Below, piece by piece: positions 36,330 through 46,429 of a DNA stretch of 64,000 nt (position 1 is the first letter of the stretch; each line of letters opens with the position of its first letter). This DNA is from Paraburkholderia sp041321145 (GTDB taxonomy: Bacteria; Pseudomonadota; Gammaproteobacteria; Burkholderiales; Burkholderiaceae). The translations under genes and the position numbers were made by a program. The notes below the pieces were generated by a model that saw only the letters and a list, made by a program, of their open reading frames with translations, was not told the DNA's origin and searched no databases. The stretch is from contig NZ_JBGGWA010000001.1 of assembly GCF_041321145.1 (NCBI RefSeq), positions 186,001-250,000 of the forward strand, given 5' to 3'.

Positions 36330-36389
36330 TCCCCAGTTTTTGTTCGCAAGCCTGTGGACAACTTGCGCACAGGCCAGCCAAGTGCTTGA
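36330..36389 (+). repeat. 60-bp repeat, right copy flanking the glycosyltransferase
   Basis: Direct copy of the element at 35171-35230, about 77% identical by eye, with TTATCCCCA and TGTGGACAA (DnaA-box-like words) and GCGCACAGGCC. Rest of the 36146-36465 gap contains no gene I can support. Confidence 0.75.
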
Positions 36390-36465
36390 TGCCGCACGCG
36401 TATCTCCCGTCGGCTCAGCCGCAGGCAGAAGCCCAGCCCTGCGATAAAAAGAAACGCCGCACCCT

Positions 36466-36992
36466 ATGCCACTCGTCGAGGCTCCCGCATGTCCTCCGTC
36501 AGGGCCTTCACTCATCCTGCTGTCGCTCGCCGCGATCATTGGCCTCGAACTGCTCGCCAAACGGTTCCGTCTGCCGCCCGCCGCTGCGCTTCTGCTCGGC
36601 GGGGGGGCAATGGCCTTCGTACCTGGACTGCCTCCCGTCAGTCTCGATCCCGAACTGGTCCTGATCGTGTTTCCCCGAAACGATGCCCGGCCGCGATCCA
36701 ACCGCTGGTGCATGGACCAGATGGCAGCGTGATTCATCCACGATTGCTGGAGCAATACAGCTATCGCGCCCGCATTACCGAGGCCTAACAAAGCGAAGCC
36801 GCGTTTCCTTCGGAAGCCCGCGCGGCACATTACGACGTGGTTCCGACCGCCGTATCCGCAGGACGCGTGGAACTCTTGCATATGCACCGAACGGGTTCGA
36901 TTCACGACGAACTGCTGACCCTTCTCGAACACGATCTGGATTGGCAGGAAATCGCAGCGTTGCATGGCAGAGGACGACCGGGGCGCGCCTGA
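36466..36992 (+). pseudogene. Decayed CPA1-type Na+/H+ antiporter
   Basis: The first 60 residues read as an intact antiporter N-terminus (ILLSLAAIIGLELLAKRFRL, then GGGAMAFVPGLPPVSLDPE). The reading then breaks at LVLIVFPRND. From about 36700 another frame gives the C-terminal tail of the same family (SYRARITEAE-like, interrupted by TAA at 36786, then DVVPTAVSAGRVELLHMHRTG and LEHDLDWQEIAALHG). The transport core is deleted and a frameshift and stop are present. Confidence 0.8.
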
Positions 36993-37032
36993 CGCTAGTG
37001 CGCGCGCGAACCCGGTCGGACCGTGACGGCGC

Positions 37033-37326
37033 TCAATGGCCCTTGAAAATATCGAGCAGTTGATTTTGCATCTGCATCATTTCATGCGCGTGCTTCATTT
37101 CCATCTGCGCCATCGTGTCCTGATACTCCATTTCCATCTGCATCATTTTTTGCTCAATGCCGATGGCCTGAGTGCGCTGTTCGGGCGTCAGCTTGTCCAT
37201 CATCATGCCGTAGTTCGGTGGCATCAGGTACGTCCCGGCGCGCCCTATTCCCTGTGCTTGTGCAGCACCCGCTATAAGCGCGAGTGGCAACAGGCCACAC
37301 ATCATTACAACTCGGATCGATTTCAT
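37033..37326 (-). CDS. Methionine-rich small periplasmic protein
   Basis: 97-residue precursor: signal peptide (VVMMCGLLPLALIAGAAQA), then a mature 75-residue helical protein with 15 or so Met residues, clustered in MMQMEMEYQDTMAQMEMKHAH and EMMQMQNQ. TGGAGATG precedes the ATG. The Met/His arrangement recalls copper-binding or methionine-sink proteins, and the helical layout recalls Spy/CpxP-like proteins, but no family is certain. Confidence 0.75.
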   Translation of the reverse strand: MKSIRVVMMCGLLPLALIAGAAQAQGIGRAGTYLMPPNYGMMMDKLTPEQRTQAIGIEQKMMQMEMEYQDTMAQMEMKHAHEMMQMQNQLLDIFKGH

Positions 37327-37565
37327 GTCATCTCCAGTCTCAAGTGAGTAGCCGGGCTTCAAAATCGGCTACGTAGGCGACGTTCAAACGCTCAGACAGA
37401 CAGGCCGCGGTCGATCCGCTGCACACGCCGGGTCTGGGAATGCAACACCCGGGGCTGGCCGCCATGCACGATCGTCCGGGTGTTTCATGGGTTTAGTCGC
37501 GAACACTTACTGGAAATGACATGCGGAATAAAAATTGTCCCGATAGGGAGTTGATTAAAGAAGTC

Positions 37566-38516
37566 TCAGATAGATAAAACGTAGTCGGGCACGGGATGCA
37601 GGTCGCAATTGCGGCCGGCCTTCGCCAATTGCCCAGGTACGTCGTGGCCGAGCAGCCTGGGCAATCCGCGCGACAGCGCGAGCAACTTTTCCAGGTCGAT
37701 CGCAGTCGGGATGCCCATTTCGTCACACAGGTTCACGAGGTCTTCCGTGCAGATGTTGCCGGAGGCACCCGGCGCGAACGGACAGCCGCCGAGGCCGCCC
37801 AAGGCTGAGTCGAAGCGGCGCGCGCCGGCTTCGTAGGCGGCCAGTACGTTGGCAAGACCCAGGCCGCGCGTGTTGTGGAAATGCAGCGTTAGCGCGGAAG
37901 CCGGAAGTCGTTCAAGGACACGCGAGACAAGCCGTGCCACCTGCCGCGGGTTCGCCATGCCGGTGGTATCGGCTAACGTGATGCCTTGTATGCCCATCTC
38001 ACGATACGTATCGACAATGCCGATCACGCGGTCTTCGTCGATCTTGCCTTCGAACGGACAACCGAACGCGGTCGCCACGGAGGCATTCAGCGTCGCCTGC
38101 GACGAACCCTCGACATGTCGCACGATATCGCCGAACGCCACCAGCGACGCCTCGCAACTCATCCGCATGTTGGCGCGGTTATGCGTCTGGCTCGCCGACA
38201 TCACCAGGTTCAGCTCGTCGGCGCGCGAGGCCAGGGCGCGCTCGGCACCTTTCAGATTCGGCACCAGCGCAACGTAGATCACCCCTGGATGCCGCTCGAT
38301 CTGCTGAAACACGGCCTCGCCGTCACGCAAAGCCGGAATCGCTTTCGGCGAGACGAACGAGCCTGCCTCGATGCGCGTGAACCCCGCGGTTGACAGCGCG
38401 TTGATCAGCGCGATCTTGTCGGTTGTGTCGACCCATGTGGGTTCGATCTGCAAGCCGTCGCGCGGCGCGACTTCCTGCACAATCAGTGGGTCGAAATTGG
38501 TGTCGTTGATTTTCAT
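37566..38516 (-). CDS. Hydroxymethylglutaryl-CoA lyase family protein
   Basis: 316 residues of the HMGL-like TIM-barrel family that cleaves 3-hydroxy-3-methylglutaryl-CoA or related acyl-CoAs. Seen: EVAPRDGLQIE (catalytic Arg-Asp), metal ligands in HFHNTRGLGLANVLAA, and the signature GGLGGCPFAPGASGNICTED with its active-site Cys. The start ATG overlaps the CoA-transferase stop (ATGA), so the two are co-translated. Together they could activate and split a branched dicarboxylic acid; leucine degradation or itaconate-like use are both possible. Confidence 0.92.
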   Translation of the reverse strand: MKINDTNFDPLIVQEVAPRDGLQIEPTWVDTTDKIALINALSTAGFTRIEAGSFVSPKAIPALRDGEAVFQQIERHPGVIYVALVPNLKGAERALASRADELNLVMSASQTHNRANMRMSCEASLVAFGDIVRHVEGSSQATLNASVATAFGCPFEGKIDEDRVIGIVDTYREMGIQGITLADTTGMANPRQVARLVSRVLERLPASALTLHFHNTRGLGLANVLAAYEAGARRFDSALGGLGGCPFAPGASGNICTEDLVNLCDEMGIPTAIDLEKLLALSRGLPRLLGHDVPGQLAKAGRNCDLHPVPDYVLSI

Positions 38517-39706
38517 TGCACGGCTCCTTCGCGGCGCAGCCGCTCGATATCTTCGTTGGCGAATCCCAATTCGCTCAGTACGCTGCCGGTATGCTCGCCC
38601 AGCGCAGGACCTTGCCAGCGCACTTCGCCCGGCGTGTCCGACAGCTTCGGCACAATGCCCGGCATCTTCACCGAGGCGCCGCCAGGCAGTTGCGCTTGCA
38701 ACAACATGTCGCGCGCCTGGTAGTGCGGGTCAGCAACGATGTCGGCCACGGAATAGATACGTCCTGCAGGCACTTCAGCGCTTTCGAGCGCGGTGAGCAC
38801 GTCATCGGTGGCGTGTTGCGAGGTCCATGCTGTGATCGCCTGATCGAGCAGCGCACATTGTTTCGCGCGGCCGTCGTTGTGGGCCAAAGCGGGATCGTCG
38901 GCGAGATCGGCGCGCCCAATCACCCGCATCAGGCGTTTGAAAATCGGATCGCTGTTGCCAGCGATCACGACATAGCCCTCGTCTTTGGTCGGATAGGTGT
39001 TCGATGGTGCGATGCCAGGCAATGCGCCGCCGCTGCGCTCGCGCACGTGGCCAAGCAGGTCGTATTCGGGCACGAGGCTTTCCATCAGATTGAACACGCT
39101 CTCGACCAGCGAGACATCGACCACCTGGCCTTCGCCCTGCCCCGTTTTCACGCGCAGCAGCGACATCAGCGCGCCGATCACGCCGTGCAGCGAGGCGAGC
39201 GAATCGCCCAGGCTCACACCGACGCGCGCCGGTGCACCGTCCACTTCGCCGGTCGTATAGCGGATGCCGCCCATCGCTTCGCCGATCGCGCCGAAGCCCG
39301 GCCGGTCGCGATACGGACCGGACTGGCCGTAGCCGGAGATGCGGACCATCGTCAGCTTCGGGTTGATTGCGTGCAGCACGTCCCAGCCGAGACCGAGTTT
39401 TTCGAGCGCGCCGGGGCGGAGATTTTCGATCACGACGTCGGCGTCGGCGGCGAGCCGTTTGACGATATCGATACCGTCCGCCGACTTCAGGTTCACGCAG
39501 ATGGATTTCTTGTTGCGCGACTGCAGATACCACCAGAGCGAGGTGCCCTCATGCAGCTTGCGCCATTTGCGAAGGGGGTCGCCCGTCCCGGGCGCTTCGA
39601 TCTTGATGACTTCAGCGCCGAACTCGGCCATGAGGCGCGCGGCGAACGGCGCGGCGATAAGGGTTCCGATCTCGATGACGCGGATACCTTGAAGGGGTCC
39701 ACCCAT
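38513..39706 (-). CDS. Family III (CaiB/BaiF) CoA-transferase
   Basis: 397 residues of the family III CoA-transferase fold. Seen: RVIEIGTLIAAPFAARLMAEFG, GADVIKIE-like VIKIEAPGTGDPLRKW, LKSADG, and RISGYGQSGPYRDRPGFGAIGEAMGG. The position after RPGF, which is Asp in formyl-CoA transferase, is Gly here, as seems common in this subgroup. GGAG precedes the ATG. Couples to the HMGL-type lyase; the LysR regulator upstream on the same strand probably controls both. Confidence 0.92.
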   Translation of the reverse strand: MGGPLQGIRVIEIGTLIAAPFAARLMAEFGAEVIKIEAPGTGDPLRKWRKLHEGTSLWWYLQSRNKKSICVNLKSADGIDIVKRLAADADVVIENLRPGALEKLGLGWDVLHAINPKLTMVRISGYGQSGPYRDRPGFGAIGEAMGGIRYTTGEVDGAPARVGVSLGDSLASLHGVIGALMSLLRVKTGQGEGQVVDVSLVESVFNLMESLVPEYDLLGHVRERSGGALPGIAPSNTYPTKDEGYVVIAGNSDPIFKRLMRVIGRADLADDPALAHNDGRAKQCALLDQAITAWTSQHATDDVLTALESAEVPAGRIYSVADIVADPHYQARDMLLQAQLPGGASVKMPGIVPKLSDTPGEVRWQGPALGEHTGSVLSELGFANEDIERLRREGAVQ

Positions 39707-39791
39707 AATGCTGTCTCCGGAGCTGATTTCGTGGTGAGAGACAGCTTAGGCGCGGCACTGCAGCGGCGTCCAACCGCAATTCGCCAACGAC

Positions 39792-39810
39792 CGTTCGCGA
39801 TCGGCGAACG
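39792..39810. promoter_or_regulatory. Inverted repeat between LysR gene and CoA-transferase gene
   Basis: CGTTCGC, a 5-nt spacer, GCGAACG: perfect 7-bp arms, with a third half-site TTCGCC at 39780-39785. It fits a LysR-type binding site (T-N11-A form) ahead of the CoA-transferase/lyase pair. It has no T-run, so it is less likely a terminator for the LysR gene that ends at 39812. Confidence 0.5.
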
Positions 39811-39811
39811 C

Positions 39812-40753
39812 TCAGGTCCCGGCGGCGGCCAGCGGGGTTTCCGACGCCTCGATCGAGCGCAAGTGATCGAACAGCAAACGGCTGACCGGCGACAGCGCCT
39901 CGACGTCGCGCACGACTAGCACCAGGCTGCGTTCGGACCAGTCATCTTCGAGTGGCACGCCGACGAGCCCCAGCGGGCGGCCCAGGAGCTGACAGACCAT
40001 TAGAGGCAAAACGCCGACACCCATGCCGGCCTGCACCATCCGGCAGACCGCGTCGAAACCCGGCACTTGAATGCGCAGGCGCAACGGCTTGCCTGCCTGG
40101 CGCGCGGCCATATGGGTGCGGGCGTTGATCGAGCTGGCCGCGTGCAGGCCGACGTGATCGCCGTCCAGTGTTTCGGCGAAGGCGATGCTGCCGCGCGCGG
40201 CCAACGGATGGTCGTCGCGCATCACGAGCACCAGCGAGTCGTGTCGATAGTGTGCGACGTGCAGATCGCGCGTATCGGCCTCCCCGGAACAGATGCCAAG
40301 GTCGGCGAGGCGGTCGTCGACGGCTTCCACGACGCCGCCGCTCGGCCGCTCCTCGAGATCGAGCTTGACGCGCTCGTGCTGCAACTGGAACGCGCGCAAA
40401 TCCTCTGGCAGAAACTCGACGATCGCCGACAGGTTGGCCATCATCCGCACGTAGCCGCGCACGCCGCTTGCATGGCCGGCCAGCTCGATGCCGATATTCT
40501 CGATGTCGCGCATCACGCGGCGCGCGTGATGCAGCAGCGTTTCGCCGGCCGGCGCCAGCGTCATGCCGCGCGCGTTGCGCTGAAACAGTGTGGCACCGAC
40601 TGCCTGTTCGAGTTCAAGCAAGCGCTTGCTCGCGGCGGATATGGCAATCGCCTCGCGCTCCGCGGCACGCGTGAGCGTGCCTTCTTCGTAGACGGCGAGG
40701 AAGAGTTGAAGCGTGGTGAGGTCGAGCCTTCGGAGAAGGTTTTTGATTACCAT
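39812..40753 (-). CDS. LysR-family transcriptional regulator
   Basis: 313 residues. N-terminal winged HTH (LQLFLAVYEEGTLTRAAEREAIAISAASKRLLELEQAVGATLF) and a LysR effector domain with GLHAASSINARTH and VQAGMGVGVLPLMVCQLLG. The start at MVIKNLL is chosen at the natural family beginning; the in-frame upstream stretch is not coding-like. Lies directly upstream of the CoA-transferase and lyase genes on the same strand; likely their activator. Confidence 0.9.
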   Translation of the reverse strand: MVIKNLLRRLDLTTLQLFLAVYEEGTLTRAAEREAIAISAASKRLLELEQAVGATLFQRNARGMTLAPAGETLLHHARRVMRDIENIGIELAGHASGVRGYVRMMANLSAIVEFLPEDLRAFQLQHERVKLDLEERPSGGVVEAVDDRLADLGICSGEADTRDLHVAHYRHDSLVLVMRDDHPLAARGSIAFAETLDGDHVGLHAASSINARTHMAARQAGKPLRLRIQVPGFDAVCRMVQAGMGVGVLPLMVCQLLGRPLGLVGVPLEDDWSERSLVLVVRDVEALSPVSRLLFDHLRSIEASETPLAAAGT

Positions 40754-40946
40754 GACAGGGTTGGCGCGCCGTTGTGCAATGCGCCTATTTTGACGGCAAT
40801 TGAAAAAAAAGGGATCAAGGCTCAATGCGCGTAACTAAAATGCCGTCACGCAGACTCAATGCGGCTCGAAAATTCGCGCCGCAGCAAGCATGGAGCGTTG
40901 CGTGCGAAAATGACGTTCTCATCAAGCCAACGATCACAAGGACGAC

Positions 40947-41705
40947 ATGCCTACTTCTTCTCCGATCCGCGCGATCGTCACCGGCCATACTCGCGGTCTC
41001 GGCGCCGCCCTTGCCGAGCAACTGCTCGCACGCGGCGTCGCGGTGCTGGGCTTGTCCCGCTCGCGTCACGCCACGCTTGGCGCGCGCTTCCCGGCGCTGC
41101 TCGAAGAAATCGAGCTCGAACTCGCCAATCCCACGCGCGTTGCGCAATGGGTGGCAACCGATGCATTGCGCAGCTTCGTCAGCGGCGCGCAGAGCGTACT
41201 GCTGATCAACAACGCCGGCATGGTGCAGCCGATCGGTCCGATCGAAGGCCAGGACGTCATGGACGTTGCAACCGCCGTGAGCCTGAACGTGGCCACACCG
41301 CTGATACTGGCGAGCGCACTCGCCGCAGCCAGCGTCGACGCGTCCGATCGGCGCATCGTGCATATTTCCAGCGGCGCCGCACGCAATGCATACCCCGGCT
41401 GGAGCATCTACTGCGCGACCAAAGCCGCACTCGATCATCACGCGCGCGCCGTCGCGCTCGACGCGAATCGCGCATTGCGCATTTGCAGCGTTGCGCCGGG
41501 TGTCATCGATACGAACATGCAGGCGGAAATTCGCGGCAGCGGCACCGAGCAGTTCCCGATGCGCGAAAAATTCGAAGACCTCAAGCGCAATGGCCAGTTG
41601 GCGACGCCTGAACAATGCGCGACCCAACTGCTCGACTACGCCTTCAGCGATGCATTCGGGCAAACGCCCGTGGCCGACATCCGCGAGGTCGCGAAGCAAG
41701 GCTGA
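40947..41705 (+). CDS. Short-chain dehydrogenase/reductase
   Basis: 252-residue classical SDR. Cofactor motif TGHTRGLGAALAEQL, NNAG in LLINNAGMVQ, catalytic Ser in IVHISSGAARNAYPG and Tyr-x-x-x-Lys in YCATKAALDHHARA. AAGGACGAC precedes the ATG. Divergent from the LysR gene. Prefers NAD(P); the substrate cannot be told from sequence. It resembles sepiapterin-reductase-like SDRs in its overall layout. Confidence 0.9.
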   Translation: MPTSSPIRAIVTGHTRGLGAALAEQLLARGVAVLGLSRSRHATLGARFPALLEEIELELANPTRVAQWVATDALRSFVSGAQSVLLINNAGMVQPIGPIEGQDVMDVATAVSLNVATPLILASALAAASVDASDRRIVHISSGAARNAYPGWSIYCATKAALDHHARAVALDANRALRICSVAPGVIDTNMQAEIRGSGTEQFPMREKFEDLKRNGQLATPEQCATQLLDYAFSDAFGQTPVADIREVAKQG

Positions 41706-41720
41706 CGGGCGCATTCAATA

Positions 41721-41741
41721 CTCCCGAAAACCCTCACCTTT
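41721..41741 (-). repeat. Single distal iteron (minus orientation)
   Basis: CTCCCGAAAACCCTCACCTTT, the reverse complement of the origin 20-mer, 16 bp after the SDR stop. In the rest of the 41706-42056 gap I see no gene; an inverted repeat TTAG-TAACG-CTAA at 41863-41875 lies in an A+T-rich stretch and could be part of the promoter/operator for the arabonate dehydratase gene. Confidence 0.85.
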
Positions 41742-42056
41742 CGGCTGATAGGCCGATCAATCACATGAGGTGCGACCGTCGTGTCGCACCTTGCTCTTCT
41801 TCGCAAAATGCACCCGAGCCACCGCGCACTGCCGCGCTCAATTTGAATGCGTTATGTTTTAGTTAGTAACGCTAATTTAGAAAAAATGAAAATCAGCTTT
41901 GTATGTGGGACACGCACTACGTAGGTTGACGAAGCGTCGTGACGCTCATAGAGTGTTAATCCACAACCACGCTCGTTTCCGACGGCCCCCCGTTCGACAA
42001 ACCTGAATCCGCGGACCGCCCGCTGATTCAACGAGTGCGTGATGAAGGAGACGATC

Positions 42057-43784
<1,728 letters not shown>

Positions 43785-43850
43785 TTGAGCCAGCCAACGC
43801 GAACGAATGCGTGGCGGAGCGAACCGCCGCGACCACGGTGAACTAAAGTC

Positions 43851-44774
43851 ATGAATCAACCTTCTGTCCATTCCGGCCGCATCGCCGGAATCTATCCGAT
43901 CCTGTACGCGTTCTTCGATCGCGACAATCGTCTGGACCGCAACGCAATGCGCCGGCAAATTGAAGCCGTCGTCCGGGCGCAAGCGCCCGGGGTCGCCGTG
44001 CTTGGGCTTGCCACCGAGGTCAACAAGCTGTCGCGTACCGAGCGCGAACAGATCATCCAGTGGGCGATCGAAGATAGCGGCGGCACGCTGCCGCTCGCGG
44101 TCACGGTGAGCGGCAGTTCAGTCGAGGCCCAGCGCGATCTGGCTCGCTACGCAATTGCACAAGGCGCTAGTTGGCTGATCCTGCAGCCGCCCGCGCTGGC
44201 CGCAGGCGCGATACCGCAGCCCGAAGCGTTCTATTTCGACTTCTTTGCGGAGGTGATGAACGGACTCGGCGTGCCGGTCGGCATTCAGAACGCGCCCGAA
44301 TATCTAGGCGTCGGGTTGTCAGCCGAAAGTCTCGAACGTCTTGCCGCACAGTGCCCGAACTTTCGGGTGCTCAAGGGTGAAGGGCCGTCGATCGTGCTGG
44401 CGGAAACGGTGGCGCGCGTCGGCCATCTGATGCCGGTGCTCAACGGGCGCGGCGGCATGGAGTTGCTCGACAATCTGCGCGCCGGATGCGCGGGCATGAT
44501 CGTGGCGCCCGACTGTTTCGACTGGCAGCAGCGGATTTATCAGGCGTTCATCAGCGGCGACGTTGCGCACGCCGAAGCGCTGTACCGGCAAGTGCTGCCC
44601 GCGATAGTCTTCGTCATGCAGTCGTTGGATACCTTGATCTGTTACGGCAAACGTATCGCGGCATGGCGGATGGGTTTTGAGGTCCAGCATGATCGCGAAG
44701 TAAAACTGCTGCCCACCAGGTTCGGCCTCGAAGCCGCGCGACGCTTTGCAGACATGCTCGGACCGTTGCCTTGA
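43851..44774 (+). CDS. DHDPS-family aldolase/dehydratase (2-keto-3-deoxyarabonate type)
   Basis: 307 residues of the dihydrodipicolinate synthase/N-acetylneuraminate lyase family. Seen: GIYPILYAFFD at strand 1, LGLATEVNKLSRTEREQII (family GxxGE-like part is changed to ATEV), PVGIQNAPEYLG, and the Schiff-base Lys in FRVLKGEGPS. Following an arabonate dehydratase gene, it probably dehydrates or cleaves 2-keto-3-deoxy-L-arabonate. Fate of the product (alpha-ketoglutarate semialdehyde or pyruvate plus glycolaldehyde) is undecided. Confidence 0.87.
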   Translation: MNQPSVHSGRIAGIYPILYAFFDRDNRLDRNAMRRQIEAVVRAQAPGVAVLGLATEVNKLSRTEREQIIQWAIEDSGGTLPLAVTVSGSSVEAQRDLARYAIAQGASWLILQPPALAAGAIPQPEAFYFDFFAEVMNGLGVPVGIQNAPEYLGVGLSAESLERLAAQCPNFRVLKGEGPSIVLAETVARVGHLMPVLNGRGGMELLDNLRAGCAGMIVAPDCFDWQQRIYQAFISGDVAHAEALYRQVLPAIVFVMQSLDTLICYGKRIAAWRMGFEVQHDREVKLLPTRFGLEAARRFADMLGPLP

Positions 44775-44860
44775 TCTCTTGCGTGTAGCCCGAAGTCTGC
44801 GTTTCCGGTGCGCCTATCCCTGCGCGGCCATCGCGCCGCGCTCGGCGATGGGCGACTCGG

Positions 44861-45477
44861 CTCCCGAAAAGTCTCACCTTTAGCGCGAAGCAACTGAGGC
44901 CCGGCGCGAAGCGCACATCGGGCCACTCCCGAAAACACTCACCTTTAGCGCTTGGGGACAGGCCGCAAAGGCATGCTGGGCGCGACACCGATGGTCCAGA
45001 ACAGGCTATTCCCGCAAACTCTCACCTTTGAAGGTCGTCGGGTAATCTGCATACCCAGGTAAGAGGAAGGGTGCCGGGCTGTGCCGCGTTGACGTGTGCG
45101 CTTACCGGTTACTCACGACTCATCCGTCGGTGTGGCGCGCGGATACGTCGGCGCCCGCAGCCGATCTGTTCAACGAATGTTTGCGGCAGCCCTCGCGGAA
45201 TTGCTGGATGGTGAGGCGGAATGATACGGACGGGCTCACGTCCCGTGATCACGGTCCGGCTCCCGAATGTTCTCACCTTGAGGCGTGAAACACGTCGAGG
45301 AAGCACGGCCGTCATCGCCGATCGAAGCCTGTGCGCTCACCAACTTGCCGCTCGCCTTCTGGCAGCCGGTCCGTGCGTACAGATCGGTGCGCTTTGACAG
45401 TGCGTCGTCCGCACCGAGGTTGACCTGGTTGTGATGCGCCGAGCTGCTTGCGCGGGCTCCCGAAAACACTCACCTTT
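44861..45477 (-). repeat. Distal iteron cluster, five copies (minus orientation)
   Basis: Five reverse-complement copies of the origin 20-mer in the 728-bp gap between the DHDPS-family and CheY-like genes: 44861-44881, 44926-44945, 45010-45029, 45260-45279 and 45457-45477. All keep the TCCCG end and the CTCACCTT end; spacer bases vary. No gene with start signals or family features is seen in this gap. Confidence 0.88.
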
Positions 45478-45502
45478 GCCTGGGCTGCGGCGCGTGCGGC
45501 GT

Positions 45503-45868
45503 CTAGCTCGCCAGCTTGCGGAACGTTTCGAGCACCGCGTCGCCCTTGAACGGCTTGACGATCCAGCCCTTCACGCCCGCCGCCTTGCCACGCTCTTTCA
45601 TGGCCGGGCTGCTCTCCGTCGTCAGCATGATGACGTTGACGGTCTTGTTCGCGAGTTCGCCGCGAATCTTCTCGACCATCGTCAGGCCGTCCATATTCGG
45701 CATGTTGACGTCGCTGATCACCAGCTTGATGCCCGGACTGGCCTTCAGCTTGGCGAGGCCGTCCTTGCCGTCCACCGCGGTGTCGACGTCGAGACCGTTC
45801 TTCTTCAGAAAGCTGGCTACTTCGTCGCGCACCGTGCTCGAGTCGTCCACCACCAGAATTTTTGACAT
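45503..45868 (-). CDS. CheY-like single-domain response regulator
   Basis: 121-residue receiver with nothing attached. Acidic pocket VVDDSS, phospho-acceptor Asp in VISDVNMPNMDG, Thr in IMLTTES and Lys in WIVKPFKG. AGGAAAA precedes the ATG. Last gene of a four-gene signalling unit with a receptor-kinase fusion, an MCP-tip protein and a CheX-like protein; its partner is likely that kinase. Confidence 0.93.
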   Translation of the reverse strand: MSKILVVDDSSTVRDEVASFLKKNGLDVDTAVDGKDGLAKLKASPGIKLVISDVNMPNMDGLTMVEKIRGELANKTVNVIMLTTESSPAMKERGKAAGVKGWIVKPFKGDAVLETFRKLAS

Positions 45869-45889
45869 GACTTTTTCCTATGACAACAA

Positions 45890-46429
45890 TCAGAACAACT
45901 CCAGCTCGCCGCTGGTTTCTTCGATGGCGTTCGTGTCCGCCACGAAGTCGATCGGCGCATGCGCACAGACACATATCGTCGCGGCAAGCTGCACGGAACC
46001 GTTAAGCGTGACCGAATACGACGACAAAAAAGCCGGCTTCAATTCCCGCAGATGCGGCAGGCAACGCGCACTCAACACATAAGGCGTCGACATGCCGAGG
46101 TCCGGAAAATAGCGCAGCAGTTCCTGATTCATCGCGCCGCAGCACAGATTGCAGACTTCCAGAAAAACTTCCTGAAACGGCCGGTCGTCAGCCTCGTTCA
46201 GGTAGTACTTGCGGGTGCTGTCGTTTTCGTCGAAGTGAAGGATCAGCAACAGTCTGAAAACGATCGACGAGATGGTCAGCACGACCACCTGAGTGTCCTT
46301 CGTTGCACCCGAGCCGGCTTCGGCGATCGGCGCGATCTCGCACGGATCGCCGGAATCCAGCGGCAAGCGCGCCTGCGCCGCTTTGCGGAAAATGCGTTCG
46401 AAGCTGTCCTGCGCGTGGGCCGTGATCAC
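45890..46429 (-). CDS. CheX/CheC-like protein
   Basis: 179 residues. The stretch LEVCNLCCGAMNQELLRYFPDLG carries the E-x-x-N pattern found in CheC/CheX phosphatases, and a beta-rich region surrounds it (VVVLTISSIVFRLLLILHF). A second E-x-x-N motif is not evident, so CheX-like is favoured. Its start overlaps the stop of the MCP-tip gene by 4 bp (ATGA). Probable CheY-P phosphatase or adaptor in the same unit. Confidence 0.7.
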   Translation of the reverse strand: MITAHAQDSFERIFRKAAQARLPLDSGDPCEIAPIAEAGSGATKDTQVVVLTISSIVFRLLLILHFDENDSTRKYYLNEADDRPFQEVFLEVCNLCCGAMNQELLRYFPDLGMSTPYVLSARCLPHLRELKPAFLSSYSVTLNGSVQLAATICVCAHAPIDFVADTNAIEETSGELELF

